In this document: piece after piece, positions 10,476 to 22,222 of the stretch
Numbering within the stretch: the first letter of the stretch is position 1
How the letters are laid out: each line of letters begins with the position of its first letter
Origin: Neodontobutis hainanensis
Lineage: Eukaryota; Chordata; Actinopteri; Gobiiformes; Odontobutidae
Assembly: GCA_024349245.1 (NCBI GenBank)
Contig: JALDNG010000845.1
Location: 17,754-81,753 of the forward strand
Length of the DNA: 64,000 bases
Direction: 5' to 3'
Made by a program: the position numbers and the translations under genes
The notes under the pieces: generated by a model
The model's database searches: none
What the model saw: only the letters and a program-made list of their open reading frames with translations
What the model was told of the DNA's origin: nothing

Positions 10476-11939
10476 GTGTTCTTGTGACAGTGTTGAGGTC
10501 CCCTTGAGCTCTGTCACCACTGTCCCATATAAAATACATACAAACATGGCCTGTACAGTTTCACAGTTTCAAAATTCCCTAAACTCACCGTTTTCCTCAC
10601 ACAATACAGTGAGGTCAGGTAATGCAGTGGTGCTAATAATGGTGCATAATAAACCATGTGGTTAAACATGATTTTTCTTTTTGACAGATAAAAATACTTC
10701 TGTTAATGTTGTTAATGTTACTTCAGGATATAATTATTTATCACAGTTATTTTGGGATATGCTTAACCAGGCTTTGTGTTGCAAATAAACATCATATGTT
10801 CAAAACTTTCAACAACATCTGCATGTTTTTTCTTCTTTCAAGATATGTAATGTTAAACCTTTTTTATAAAAATTCATTTTTAGAGCAAGCATAATATAAA
10901 ATAACTTACTTTTTATTAACTTTAAATAATGTCTATAGCCAATCTGTATGGTTTTTTTTCACAATCCAACAACCAGTCAAAAATAACAACTTGCTTCAAT
11001 GAAAATCCAATCTTTTAACTATGAACAGTCAAAAATGATAAAGAAACACTCATAATTGCTTTGGTGAACATAGTTTGCCAAGAAACCAGAGTACTTTTCA
11101 TCTCCTCCACCGTCTGGAGCTCAGATCCTTATACTTGTCCTGGTGTTTTGTTTTATAGTGTCATCGTGTGTTAAATTCTCTCATTGCAGACATGTTGGCT
11201 CCACACACGAGACAAACAGGTCTGTCTTTTACATTGATGAACATATAATCTGCCTCACACCTTTCTTGAAAGCTCCTGTTTTCCCTCTTTCATTTGGCCA
11301 ATGTGTCAACAGGAGTGGTGGGGGCTATTAGCGGACTGACGGGCCAGTGCCAACACATTTGCAAAGCATTCTGGGATTTGTAGTATTAGCGGCAGCAGTC
11401 GGCGGGCCAATACATATTTGATATCATCTCGCGGGCCAAATATAAATATATCAGGGGCCAAATATTTCCCCTGTGCCTGAGTTTGACATGTCTGCAGTAG
11501 AGAATGCAGATCCCTCTACACACTCTGTACTGTCGTAAAGTTGTAGTTACGCCATATTCATAGACGTAATCTGTTTACAAGTGGAGACTATCCAAGTGGC
11601 AAGTTTGCAATAAAGAACACGTGTTCTAAAGCCGTAGGTCATTTTAGTGTATTTTGAAGAAACAAGACTCCAGTGTATTGACCTGTTCCTTCTATATGTG
11701 TAGTGTGGTGCAGCCAGTGAGTAACATTAATTTGTGTGTTTATAGAGTGAAAGTCTAAAATTCTACTAATTACTAATAACAAACCAAATATATATTTGGA
11801 AACGTCAAGCAACAAAATAGCCAACCTTTCACCCAATTTGTTTGCCACCAAGTAAAACCCTGTCCCATGTTTACAGGGGTCTGGTCCCTTTTTATGATCA
11901 GCTTCTCTCTCAGAGCCAGCAAGTTTACCAGGTAGTGCT
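10476..11939. other. intergenic stretch, weak hAT-like trace
   Basis: Mostly AT-rich unrecognised DNA. At about 11335-11495 the repeated GCGGGCCAAAT wording and the ending GTTTGACATGTCTGCAG recall the 'gggccgcaagtttgacacc' end of some hAT elements, but no matching opposite end is visible. Confidence 0.35.
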
Positions 11940-12108
11940 GCAAGTCCCCGACCTGGACGGAAAGTTTCATTAGAAGTCTGTGTCCAGCTGCAGGGACTGT
12001 GTCAGTGGGATAGACATGATTCAACTGATCTCATTTCTAAGAACCATCTAGAGAGTGAGAATATACTGTATATTTTTGGGCTAAAGTTACACAGGGCTGC
12101 TTTAACAA
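11940..12108 (+). repeat. dispersed repeat, copy 1 (partner at 32.96 kb)
   Basis: The ordered words TGTCCAGCTG, CTGTGTC, AACTGATCTCA, AAGAACCATC and GGCTAAAGTTACACAGGGCT occur here. They recur in the same order and orientation at 32955-33072. It is probably a MITE, but no terminal repeats were resolved. Confidence 0.6.
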
Positions 12109-15100
12109 AGAATCCAGAGCTCATAATGTTCTTATGAGCCAGTAACACACGGATAATAAAAAGCTATTTCCGTGTGGCGTTTGCAGTTTTTAAGAAGATT
12201 CAAAGAAACCATAAATTCAACATTCAAGAATATCTGTGGCACGGTGACCTTCTCTGCGTCCTGACTGCATCAACTGCCTTAAGGGCTTCTGCGGCCATGT
12301 TAACAACGCCGCATCCTACGGTAAAGCCATCCATAAATACGTGACAGAGAATAGGTGGGAGATCATGTGAAGGAAGCTCTAAATAAATAATGGCACAGAC
12401 TGTGACAGAATCAGGATCAGCAGCAGAAGAAGACCTCAGAGTCCTCATTAAAGGGGCTCACTCTGCTCAGACTTAATAACTGCACATTATTATCTGCTCT
12501 AAAGGAGGGCATACAGTGGTGAATGGTGACCTTAGACTTCGGCGAGTCTCGGACTTCTCTTTGGTTACAAAAGCCATCTCCATCTCAGAGAATAGTATTT
12601 TCCTGTCCATACAACAAGATTAGCACAAAATAATGTATGGTGCATATATGTATATGAGATATGTGACTTCTTTTGGGAGATCTGGTGGTTTATTTCACAC
12701 ACAGTTGTGGTGGATGGAACACAAAACCTAACCTTTTCTCAAACCTAACTGGAGATTTCCCGTCTTTATTTTTTTTCTCTCAGTGAGTGGATTATATTTT
12801 AGTCCTGATGTGATTAAGTTATTGTTTTGTTTAAAAGATTAGAGGAAGGAAGTTTCATTTAGAAGTACATTGTCTTTTCTTGAAGGTATGACACAAAGCC
12901 CAGGAGTGGATAGTTGCCAAAACATAACATTTATTATGCATTGTCACTTACAACCAAACCCTTTTCCACATAAAATGCAACAAACAGCAAAAACACAGGG
13001 TTGTTGGTGTTGGATCATGATGAGGACAAATCACCAGGTCAGTGTAGATTTAGACTTAGTTTAGATTTATTAGATTTAGCGTGAACAAGTTTATTGAGAC
13101 AATTATCTCTCTCTCGATTAAACACATTTTACCAAAAGGCACAAAACGTTATAAACTGCACAAGAATAACACAGCACAGACATAATTGAATCTGTAAATG
13201 ATAACTTGGGTTAAATAAAGAAACACTCTACAAAATGTGACTTTGTTTTTAAATTTTCACATTATAAAATGTGAAAAATAACGTAATCCACAAACATGTA
13301 AAACACATGTGATATCTAGGATTATAATATTATTATTAAACTGCCTGTCTCGTGTAGATTATAGTCAATTTTTTATTTGGCTTAATATGTGATGGTTCTA
13401 GTGGTTAGTAAAGTTGTTAATATTCTAAAAACCTTAGAGACAGATCTTTATTAAGTGCGTTTCATTTGTGATAAAGGTTTTATAATTCCAAATGTTTGGG
13501 CTAAGCCTGAGCTTAAACCTGCCCTGGACCAGACTCAGCTGCAACATAAGTTTAAGTCTAACTCAGGATGAGCCTGTTTTCTGGAACAGAAATGCCAACA
13601 AGATGAGCCAGACTTATCCAAATAAGTTGAGCTTATTGGGTTAGCTTGTTTTTTTGGAACAGCCCTCAGGTATTCATTTAAAGTACCTACCCTTTTGCAA
13701 ACCATTTCAACAGGAGCCCTCACAGATGGACCATGATGGACTTCCAACCGAAACGGTCAAGACTTAAGTCACAACAAGAAAGTAATACTCCTTTATCAAA
13801 TGACTACACAAGTGTAGATATTCAGATACAACTACACAAGTGCATAATCAACAGGTAAGTATAGTGAGCACTTTCAGACACTCCCCTGGTTTCTTCTCTG
13901 GAACAGGTGAACAGTTTGATGTTTTTAATACATCCACTATGATCCATTTATCTTTATTCCCATTTATAATAGACAAAAAATAAATGTGAAGAAGTACTTT
14001 TCCATAAAGCGTTACTAATGTCATACTTTAAATGCAAATGAAACCCATTGAAGCTAACATAGCTGCGGCAACAATTTTCTAGATAAAAAAAGTAACACAT
14101 TTGGATGCAACACATCTCAGAGAATGATCTGGAGCAGTCACAGTAGCTGGATGTCTTAGGCCCATTAGACCTCTGCTGCTCCTGTTCATGTCTGTAGCTC
14201 GTTTGGCCGCTCAGCTCCTGCGACAGTGGAGCCCTGCTGTGTGTGCCATCTGCAGATGTCAGGGGGCTGCAGATGGCCGTCATTCCCCACTGACAGCCAC
14301 AGGAAGAGGCAGAGTGACAGAAGAGAGACACTGGGAGAAAGAGGGAAATGGAGCGTGTGAGGAGACGCACAGACAGTCCCAAGAGCGGCCATATTCTTTA
14401 ACTGTACTCTGCTTTGGGCCACACTCTGTGAGAAAACTGATGGAGTGAGAGCACATCAGAAATTGGTTCTCCTCACTTTAAAAACTGCTCACATCAGCCA
14501 AAATAGTTCATATTTGTACCGTCTTTTAGTATTATTTTATATCTTTTACTGAAAACAGCTGTCATTTCAATTTCAGAGAATACAACAATGGATTTTATCT
14601 GGAAAGATTACTTAAGTGATTTATTGTTCTGTCCATGCATTTTCCTTCACCTATCCAGGAGGAGGTTACTTGGGCAACTGTCAAAGCAGAGATTTCAAAA
14701 CTTCCCTCTCATCAGACTCTTCCTTGACTTGCAAAAAATGGACATAATATTAATATTGAATTTTTTGCTCTTTTGACAATTTAAAATTATGTTCTTGGTC
14801 CTTCAAGTCATTAATCAATTTCAGGTACATTTCAGTTCTTATTTTCTAAATACAGGTTGCGTTTGCTGTTAATTTTCCGTGTAACACTACTTTGAGTGAG
14901 TCCCACAATATTGATAAGTTGACTTGTCTATTGTCATTTTCTTCTAAAAAAATTATAATTTCTTGTTTGACATAACCTACTAATGTCTGATTGTTTTACA
15001 GACCCACCTTTAGTCTCTAAGTTGTGTTTTTCCAGCTATTCTTTAGTTAAATTGCTAAATAGACTGCGTTATGGTCTGATACATTAGCGACTCCTAGCCT

Positions 15101-15553
15101 ACATTCTGTTACCCTAGAGTAGTCTTTTCATTAGAAAGTGTAGTGCAGAATAATGTGTAAAATTTTTTTTTTTTTTATACTTGTTTCTGTTAGTAGTGTC
15201 CAGTTTCAAATTTTGAACTGTATTTAAGTCTCACAAATCCCTTTTGTCTCGGCTATTATCAAATCAAATAATCATTTTTAAAAAGATACTTCACTCTCAG
15301 GGGATGAATAAATATTTACTGTTTACTTTAACAATAGTACTTTTAGTACAAATTTTCCTTTATGGGCCCAGCCAACATTAGCAAACTGCTGAGGGGCCAA
15401 ATGGTGTTTGAGCCTAACGCCTGGACTAGAGCCACTTTCAGATCGACTTCATTCCTCAACAACAGCAAGAACAACAACAGAACGAACAACGCAGTGAGTA
15501 AGTTAACTTTAGCCACAGCTCCATTAGCCGGTGAGCTAATTGGTGCTGTGTGT
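12109..15553. other. intergenic stretch, nothing recognised
   Basis: No domain-bearing frame. The longest minus-strand frame (13954-14382, 142 codons) is low-complexity serine/leucine-rich over a mixed-composition patch and overlaps a frame on the other strand, so it is probably chance. Confidence 0.45.
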
Positions 15554-15603
15554 TAGGATTTTTAGGATTTAGGATTACTCTAGGATTACTCTAGGATTAC
15601 TCT
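15554..15603 (+). repeat. short tandem repeat, 11-bp unit AGGATTACTCT
   Basis: Three exact copies of AGGATTACTCT at 15571-15603, preceded by degenerate TTAGGATTT copies. Confidence 0.85.
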
Positions 15604-16219
15604 AAAAAGAGTAATGTCATAACAGAGGACAAACTGGAAGGCACTGAACCTTTTAACTTAACTTTTAGAAATGCCAGAAATTTAAATCAAACAAAAAAAT
15701 TATAATAGACTTAATGTGTGAAGTTAAAGAGCTAAAGAAACTAAACAAGGAAAAAGTCAAGAGAATAACTGATAAGTGAGCCATACCTAGAGTTGGTGAA
15801 CAACAGGTGGTTGGATTCATTAAAAAAACAACGGCATCACTCTGGACACCCGGGATATAGAGGCCTGCCACCCACTGCCCCGTAAGGACAGGCAAAATAA
15901 AACTACAGTAATACTCAGGTTCATAAGCAGGAAACAAAAAAGCACACTTCTCCAGCAGGAAAGAAAACTCAAAGTGACAAACATTTACATTAATGAACAC
16001 TTAATGAATGAAAGGCTCACATTGCCAGGGAAGCCTGTCTGAGAAAACAACACAAGATACAATCGACTTGGACTTCCAATTGCAGAGTGTTCCTCAAACT
16101 GAACTCTAACACCAGAGCAGGAAAACATACTTCGGGTCAGTTTAAACTTTGAAAATATAAAAGATTATTTGAGTAAGTAAATAATTGCTTTTTCAGAAAA
16201 ACGTGGATAAATAAGGAGA

Positions 16220-17880
16220 AATTTTTCACTTGATGGCTCCCAGATGTTTAACAGAAACAGAACCAGGAAAGTGGAGGGTCTTGCACTTTATGTGGACAAA
16301 AATCTGAAGGAAAAACTGTTCGACAACATAACATTAGCAGTTGATAATCTGTTTGAACGTGTCCTGGTTGAGATTAATATAGAAAACACAAAAGCATAAC
16401 TGTTTCTTGTATCGATAGAGCGCGGGTGGTAACATAGAGTCCTTCAGATATGAAGACAGATATCTTTATATGTGTTTTTATTAACATAGATCTTTTCAAA
16501 GAAAAAACACAAACTTAGAGAGAACTTTCTTTATATCCCATGATCCCACGCTCCACCAGAATCACCTCACATTGCTCTACTTTAATCCATAATATTTTCA
16601 CTAATGTATTAAATCAAAACATGACAAGTGGTATACTAATAAACATACATAACTGTATAACTAACTAAACAAAAAACAAAAAGTTTATCAAAACAGAACA
16701 GGGATTGTGTCTTGGAGAAAAGGATTTAAAAAAGCATATTAAAAAATAAATCTGTTCCATGGACAACTAAGGAATTATAAAAAGCATGTAAAAAGAAAAA
16801 TAGAATAGTTATAAGAAAAAAAAAAGTTTGAAACAAAGTATAAATTATATAAAATCAAAAACAAATATCATCAGAAAATGTAAAAAGATTATTATAGAAA
16901 CCGAATTGAAAGAAATAAAACAACATGAAATGTTTATGGAATTAACTAAATCAGGCAATGAAGGATCCTAAAAATGTTTTTTCCGAATTATATGATTAAA
17001 AACAGTAAAAAGACGACAATATGGAAGATATTGTTAATTCAATTAACAACTACTTTGTTAACATCGTCCTGAACTGGAGGCTCAGACTGATACAAAAGAC
17101 ACAGCTGTCCTCAACAGTTTTATAAACAATACAAATTCTTTATTTTTGATATGAACAAACAAAAAAACAAACAAACAAAGTTATATTTTTTATTTATTAT
17201 TGTGACAGGAGAATTTCCAAACCAAATGAAAGTTGCAAAGGTTATTCCAATCCATAAAAGTGAAGACAGCCACCTGTTTACGTCCTACAGACCTAGCGAC
17301 ATATTGTCCCAACTATCCCAAATTCTAGAAAAACCTTTTATTGCTCGTTTAAATGGCTTTGTTGCAAAATATAACCTACTTAATGAGAGTCAATATGGTT
17401 TTAGGAATAATAGATCAACAGCTCTGGCATTAATTTATCTAACTGAGCAAATAACAGATAATATTGGTAAAAAATAGACCTTCAGAAGACATTTGACACA
17501 AAAGATTATGTAATACTTATTAAGAAATTAAAAAAATTGGAATAAGGGGAATAACTGGGTCTAATCATATTTAACTGAAAGACAACAGTGTGTACAGGTG
17601 GGTGAACACATATCAAGATGGAGGATCATATCAGGATGGTCCCCAGGGATCAGTACTGGGGCCAAAACCATTTCTGATTTATATAAATTATTCATGTCTG
17701 GTATCAAATAAATTTAAATGTATCCTATTTGCGGATGATACTATATTATACTCAGGTAAGAACCTACATCTAATGGTAACTAACTAATGGTCTAATGGTG
17801 AGATTACAACAGAGTTAAACAAAATGAAGGAATGGTTCAATAGTAATAATGAATTAATTAATTTAAAGGGAGAATACATC
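16220..17880 (+). mobile_element. jockey/L2-type LINE remnant (endonuclease and RT)
   Basis: Three colinear protein remnants define it. An endonuclease piece at about 16277-16399 contains GLALYVDKNLKEKL and FERVLVEINIENTK. A linker near 16755-16960 has the WTTKEL and KNACKKKN-like pattern. Reverse transcriptase follows at 17151-17850, including KVAKVIPIHKSEDSHLF, NESQYGFRNNRSTA, GPQGSVLGPKPF and FADDTILYS. The order EN-linker-RT and the motif wording fit jockey-superfamily (CR1/L2-like) elements of fishes. Stop codons and frameshifts interrupt it. The stretch from 16400 to 16690 has no LINE signal and may be a later insertion. Confidence 0.8.
17151..17787 (+). pseudogene. LINE reverse transcriptase, broken
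   Basis: The first frame (17151-17477) covers the RT N-terminal blocks up to the GFRNNRSTALALIYLTEQIT segment. The second (17590-17787) resumes at DGPQGSVLGPKPFLIYI and includes the catalytic FADDT box. The palm's first aspartate block between them is damaged (17478-17589). The frames differ, so no full enzyme can be made. Confidence 0.85.
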
Positions 17881-18345
17881 TTAAAGGTGCAGTGTGTTTA
17901 CTCAAAGTGACTGGACAGTGGTATACAGGGTATATTTAACAAGTAGACTTTAATGTAATAACCAATTGTAAATATAACAAACAATTAAGCAAATTAAAAT
18001 AATTAATCAAATAATTTTATTAAAATAATTTACATATTGAAAACGAATTAATGACCATTAAAATGGTATAAATGATACCAGTTTTTTTTCTATTAATTGT
18101 GAATTGTTGTGGTTGTTTATGTGTTTCTTTGGTTTTGATTTGTTTTGTTGTTTGATTGGTGTTTGCTTTTTCTTAATTATTTGCATTATCTTTCTTCATC
18201 TTATTCATCACCCCTGCCCTCTTCCCTGGATTACATAGACCATTAAAAGTTAAGGATATATTCTTATGTCTTTGGTTCTGTTGAAAAACAAAACAAAAGA
18301 ACAAATGGGTTGACTTCCAAGGTGGGGTATTCCCGAATCCTCCCT

Positions 18346-18417
18346 TTTAACAGGTGAACCTTTAACAGGTAAACCTTTAACAGGTGAACCTTTAACAGGT
18401 GAACCTTTAACAGGTAA
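18346..18417 (-). repeat. 15-bp tandem repeat TTTAACAGGTGAACC
   Basis: Nearly five head-to-tail copies with G/A variation (GGTGAACC or GGTAAACC). The period of 15 is a multiple of three, so the minus strand encodes repeating LLKVH or PVKGS peptides by accident. It is not a CRISPR, because there are no unique spacers. Confidence 0.9.
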
Positions 18418-19392
18418 GGGGGAAAGCCTCCCTGTAAGAAGGGCCCCCCTCCCAGAACCAGTGAATAGTTTTTTATAAGCTTTTTCACTAATCCTACCCA
18501 AGGTGTTTTAGTGTTGTTGAGTCAGGCTTTTTGAATAATGTATGAATGGCCAGAAATTTATCCACACATTGAATTGCCAAAGAGCAGTCCATTCCTTCCG
18601 TTATCCCATAAATCTGCATGTTGTTCCTCCTAGACCTTGATTTCAAATCATTTATCTTTTCCATCAGTGCTTTGTTCTTTGAGTGATGTTTGAAGTACTG
18701 CATTAGCTACAGCAGATCATGTTTCTACCTCATCTGTTCATGCAACCGCTGCCTCGTGTTTTTCCCTTGTGCTCTCAAAGCGTTAGCTGTGTGTGAGATT
18801 GCTGTTGGTTAACTCGTTCCTTGAGCTGCGAAACCCCTTTTTCATGTCTCGCATAAGTCCTCTTTGAATGTGGCCAAGTAGGCAAGCCGTTGATTTGGTC
18901 GCGTATGTCTTTCAAACCTAAAGGTGCCGCTTTTACTGAAACTCTGCCATGTTCATTCCCCTTAGCACTACACATCTTTGCAACAATCGATCTGTACGTC
19001 TTTATTCATTTTTTCTGGCATCATTTGTTACCCCCCCAATCATACTTTGGATGATGGGCCAAATGTACGTCAATGTAGTTGAATGAGAGGGGTTTTATAG
19101 CCTGACAGTACAGAGCACTATCAGTAACTCTCTAATATTCATATTAACTGATCATAAATTTTCCTTACGCAGTAGTCCCATTGTGTGTCCCTAAGAATTT
19201 TGCCAAGAAATTGGACAGTAGTTGTTCAAGTCTGATCTTTCACTGTTTATGTATTTATTGGATTATACTTGTAGAAATTGACAATTTAAAAGTGTGTTAC
19301 TTCCTGGGTTATTAAGTAAGCCGACAAAAAAAAAAGGGATGGATGTTGTCTGTACTAGAAGTTTAAAGATTTCCAGAAGAGCAAATTCAATT

Positions 19393-19455
19393 AAAGCACT
19401 TTGAGCGCCTACTAGGTGGAGAAGCGCTATATATATATAAAAATAAATAAATAAA
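19393..19455 (+). mobile_element. SINE/L2 tail fragment
   Basis: AAGCACTTTGAGCGCCTACT, then AGGTGGAGAAGCGCTATATA and an (ATAA)n tail. It is the plus-strand form of the 'CTTTTCCACCTAGTAGGCA' word at 9.37 and 20.44 kb and the end piece of a SINE/LINE 3' tail. Confidence 0.6.
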
Positions 19456-19526
19456 AAAATAATATTAGCAGCTAAATGACCATAGCCATAAACAGAACAT
19501 GGAATTTTCTTTTTACTGCTATAAGT

Positions 19527-19745
19527 TGGGCAGTAGCTCAGTGGGTAGAGCAGTCGTCTTTCAACCCGAAGGTAGTTGGTTCGATTTCCACTCTCCCCAC
19601 AGTTCATACTGTCATTGTGTCCTTGGGCAAGACACTTAACCCACCTTGCCTCCAGTGGCTGTAACACTGGTAATTACTGTAGAACAATGTAAGTCGCTTT
19701 GGATAAAAGCGTCTGCTAAATGAGTAAATGTAATGTAAATGTAAA
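19527..19745 (+). mobile_element. tRNA-derived SINE with L2-type tail, complete
   Basis: Best copy of its family in the window. The head TAGCTCAGTGGGTAGAGCAG carries the polymerase III A box and GGTTCGATTTCC the B box. A body containing TTGGGCAAGACACTTAACCC follows. The tail TCGCTTTGGATAAAAGCGTC ends in AATGTAATGTAAATGTAAAT, the L2-clade LINE recognition tail. About 219 bp. Confidence 0.9.
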
Positions 19746-20424
19746 TAAGTCCCAAATCCCCAAACAGTAAAGTGAAAACTGGTAGGACATGTTTCTTCAA
19801 AGTTATAACTTATTAAGAAAACCACTCTTTTCCTTGAACTCAGCCCAAAAGCACAGACCGCTGTGATGATCGATGGCCAATTTATCGTCTGAACTAATTA
19901 AAAGTACAAGATGTTGAAGTGTATGAGGGGTAGTGTTTCCAGCAGACTGCCTTTAATCAGCTTCTTCCATCTCAGTCACACTTCCAGCTCATTCAGAGGA
20001 CGAGCTCTTGTTCGAAGATGACGGCTCATATTTCTACAGGAGCTGAATGAAGTCAACTCGTTCAGCTCCCTAATGGCACAAACGCTGTTGCGGCTCTTGA
20101 AACAGATGAAGTGTTTATAGAAGCTCATCCTGCACAGGGAAATTAAAGTCCAACCACCTTCACAAACTCCCACAAACTTAAGGCGAGGACAAAAGTTCGA
20201 AACAGCCTCTGACCTCAAAAAATTATTTACCTGTTTACTAATTATACAAGAGCAAAAGGAAAGACAGAGACGACACTGGTGACTAGAAAAGCCATTTGGA
20301 AGAGTTAATGGAAAAAGTAATTTGAAAGATAAGTGGGAGGGTTGTATACCTTAAGTGTGTCCATTTATTCAACAGTCAGCCACAAAAACAACAATACATC
20401 TGTAATAAATATTTTTTTTGCCTC

Positions 20425-20657
20425 ATTTTTTAATATTGCGCTTTTCCACCTAGTAGGCACTCAAAGCGCTCTACCAGTGTTACAGCTGACACCTGGAGGC
20501 AAAGTGGGTTAAGCGTCTTGCCCAAGGACACAACGGCAGTATGAATTGTGGGGGAAAGCAGGATGTTATGATGTTTCGAGATGTTTCGAGCGGGGATTGA
20601 ACTGCCCACCCTCCAGTTGAAGGACGGCCGCTCTACCACTGAGCTACTGCCACCTCT
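20425..20657 (-). mobile_element. tRNA-derived SINE, minus strand, alternative tail
   Basis: Read on the minus strand: GGTGGCAGTAGCTCAGTGGT (A box), GGTGGGCAGTTCAATCCCCG (B box), then a body with a small internal duplication of 'ATGTTTCGAG'. The end has the GCGCTTTGAGTGCCTACTAG tail. The tail differs from the 19.5 kb copy, so a second subfamily is present. Confidence 0.85.
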
Positions 20658-20824
20658 TAGTTTGTGTATGCTGTTATGCTTCAACTACCAAAGCTAGTAA
20701 CTTTTCTGTGCTTTTTCACTGTGTAAAAGGTTGAAGTAAATGTAAAAAAAGATTTGTCTATCTTGATTTTTTTTTACAGAATCCAGTGGAAGGAGCACTG
20801 AGCACCAAAGGAATTCCTTTTATG

Positions 20825-20852
<28 letters not shown>
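20825..20852. repeat. poly-T run
   Basis: About 28 consecutive T, just upstream of the MITE at 20897. Confidence 0.95.
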
Positions 20853-20855
<3 letters not shown>

Positions 20856-20896
20856 TTTTTGAACTTGGGTGATTTTGTGTCTGGGCACTACCAGAC

Positions 20897-21241
20897 TAGC
20901 CTGGCTCCGCCCTCCTACGTACTTCCGCTCAATTTCATTTCGCTTTAGTACTTAGTCTGGGATCGCTGTATATTCTTAGGTTTCCAGAAATCAATTTTTT
21001 GTAGGACCAATCAGCGAACAGAGGGAGTGACTTGTTGTTTCCGGTCGGTTTCGGCGCATGACATACGTCACGACCACACGTTAGCGATTGGCTATGGCAG
21101 ATCCTGAGTGACTCTGGGCAGATCCAATAGTTTTAAACTTCAACAGAGTTCCCGCATACAAGGAAGTAAACGCTTGTCAATGGAGCGAGGCCAGACTCTC
21201 TGTACAAATGAAATGTACGAGAGTCTGGTAGAACCAGGCTA
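20897..21241. mobile_element. MITE with TAGCCTGG terminal inverted repeats
   Basis: Begins TAGCCTGGCTCCGCC and ends CCAGGCTA, whose reverse complement continues TAGCCTGGTTCTACCAGAC. The 10-base word ACTACCAGAC occurs directly before the left end (20887-20896) and again at the right end (21241-21250, overlapping the final base), which looks like a target duplication or extended repeat. There is no coding capacity. The same end occurs at 34307 and 57644. Confidence 0.75.
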
Positions 21242-21244
21242 CTA

Positions 21245-21390
21245 CCAGACTGGATCTAGACCAAAACCAGAGCAGGGCCAGGAACAGACCAAGACTGGAC
21301 CAGACCAGGACCAGTCCATGACCAGACCAAGGCCAGACAAGACCAGGGCCAAACCAGGACAACCAGACTAAGGACTAGACCAAGAGCAGA
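21245..21390 (-). repeat. degenerate 'accaggaccaga' tandem repeat
   Basis: A chain of imperfect AGACCAGGACCAG words of variable spacing. It is GC-richer than its surroundings. It resembles the reverse complement of the TGGTTTAGTCC repeat family at 43 kb, but with fewer T residues. Confidence 0.7.
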
Positions 21391-21788
21391 CCTTGATTGA
21401 ATTAAGTGCTGTGCTTGCATTTAAGTGCTTTGTTGATGTGTCTTATAGAATATTTATTGTATATTTAGAGCAATAGCTGACAATTCATTAGGTCTTTTAT
21501 TTCTCAGTATCCAAACTGTGGCAAATGTTTTATCAGCAGTAATGGCATACTTTTACTCTGGTTCAACTTTAGGTGTTATTATCTGGTTGAAGCAGTGGAG
21601 CAACAGACACACACCAGGACAAATGTTATACGGAACAACATGGACCATCCCCTGCATTGGGCTTTTGAAAAACATCCAGTGGATGTTTGGGATCAGAGAG
21701 CTGCAGGATAGAACAACACAAGAGTCATAACAATTAAATCCCTTGAGGACTTAAGAAATTAACTTAAAATGGGAAATTAAGGAATAAG

Positions 21789-22222
21789 GGTTATAATGAA
21801 CGTGAAGCAGGTAAACCAAAGTGGCAGACATTGAGATCAAATTGCAGTTCAAAATGCTTATTTACAGACAGGAGCAGGAGGTGGAGTTCCAGAGGATGGT
21901 GGACGGTGGAGTAGAGGAGGCAGCCAGGCAGGTGTTTGGAGCTGGGACAGAGTACTGTGGAGAGAAAAAGGTATGTAAGTTTCCAAAAACAAAAATATCC
22001 AAACAACAGGAAATTAGAGACACACTGCGTACCACAAAAGGTAACAGACAATCTGGCAACGAGTGGAGGACTGAAGAGGCTTCTTATACAGTAGCAGGTG
22101 AGTGATGATGAGTCTCATGAACAGCAGGTGTGCCCAGACTCCACCCAGCTCCAAAACAGACAAACACACAAGGGAGGGAGAGACAAACAGGCGAACAAAG
22201 GGAAAAGACAGGGATCCTGACA
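21789..22222 (-). mobile_element. solo LTR of a sushi-like Gypsy element
   Basis: Read on the minus strand it starts TGTCAGGATCCCTGTCTTTT at 22222. A TATA-type box (TATAAGAAG, about 22080-22088) is followed some 31 bp later by TGCCAGATTGTC (22047-22058). It ends with a diverged polyadenylation word and GTTCATTATAAC. This is the layout of the LTRs in both full-length elements here, which also have GCCAGATCGT at the equivalent place. There is no internal region and no second LTR, so it is a solo or truncated LTR. I could not find a clean target duplication. Confidence 0.7.

Noticed and set aside
18346..18417. Regular 15-bp repeats as a possible CRISPR array
   Set aside because: Units are directly adjacent with no spacers, and the setting is a vertebrate genome.
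19527..19620. tRNA-like A and B boxes that could be read as a tRNA gene (also at 7.8, 20.6, 28.0, 33.1 and 59.4 kb)
   Set aside because: Each is followed by a shared SINE body and tail, several have target duplications, and a proper acceptor stem is not formed. They are SINE heads.
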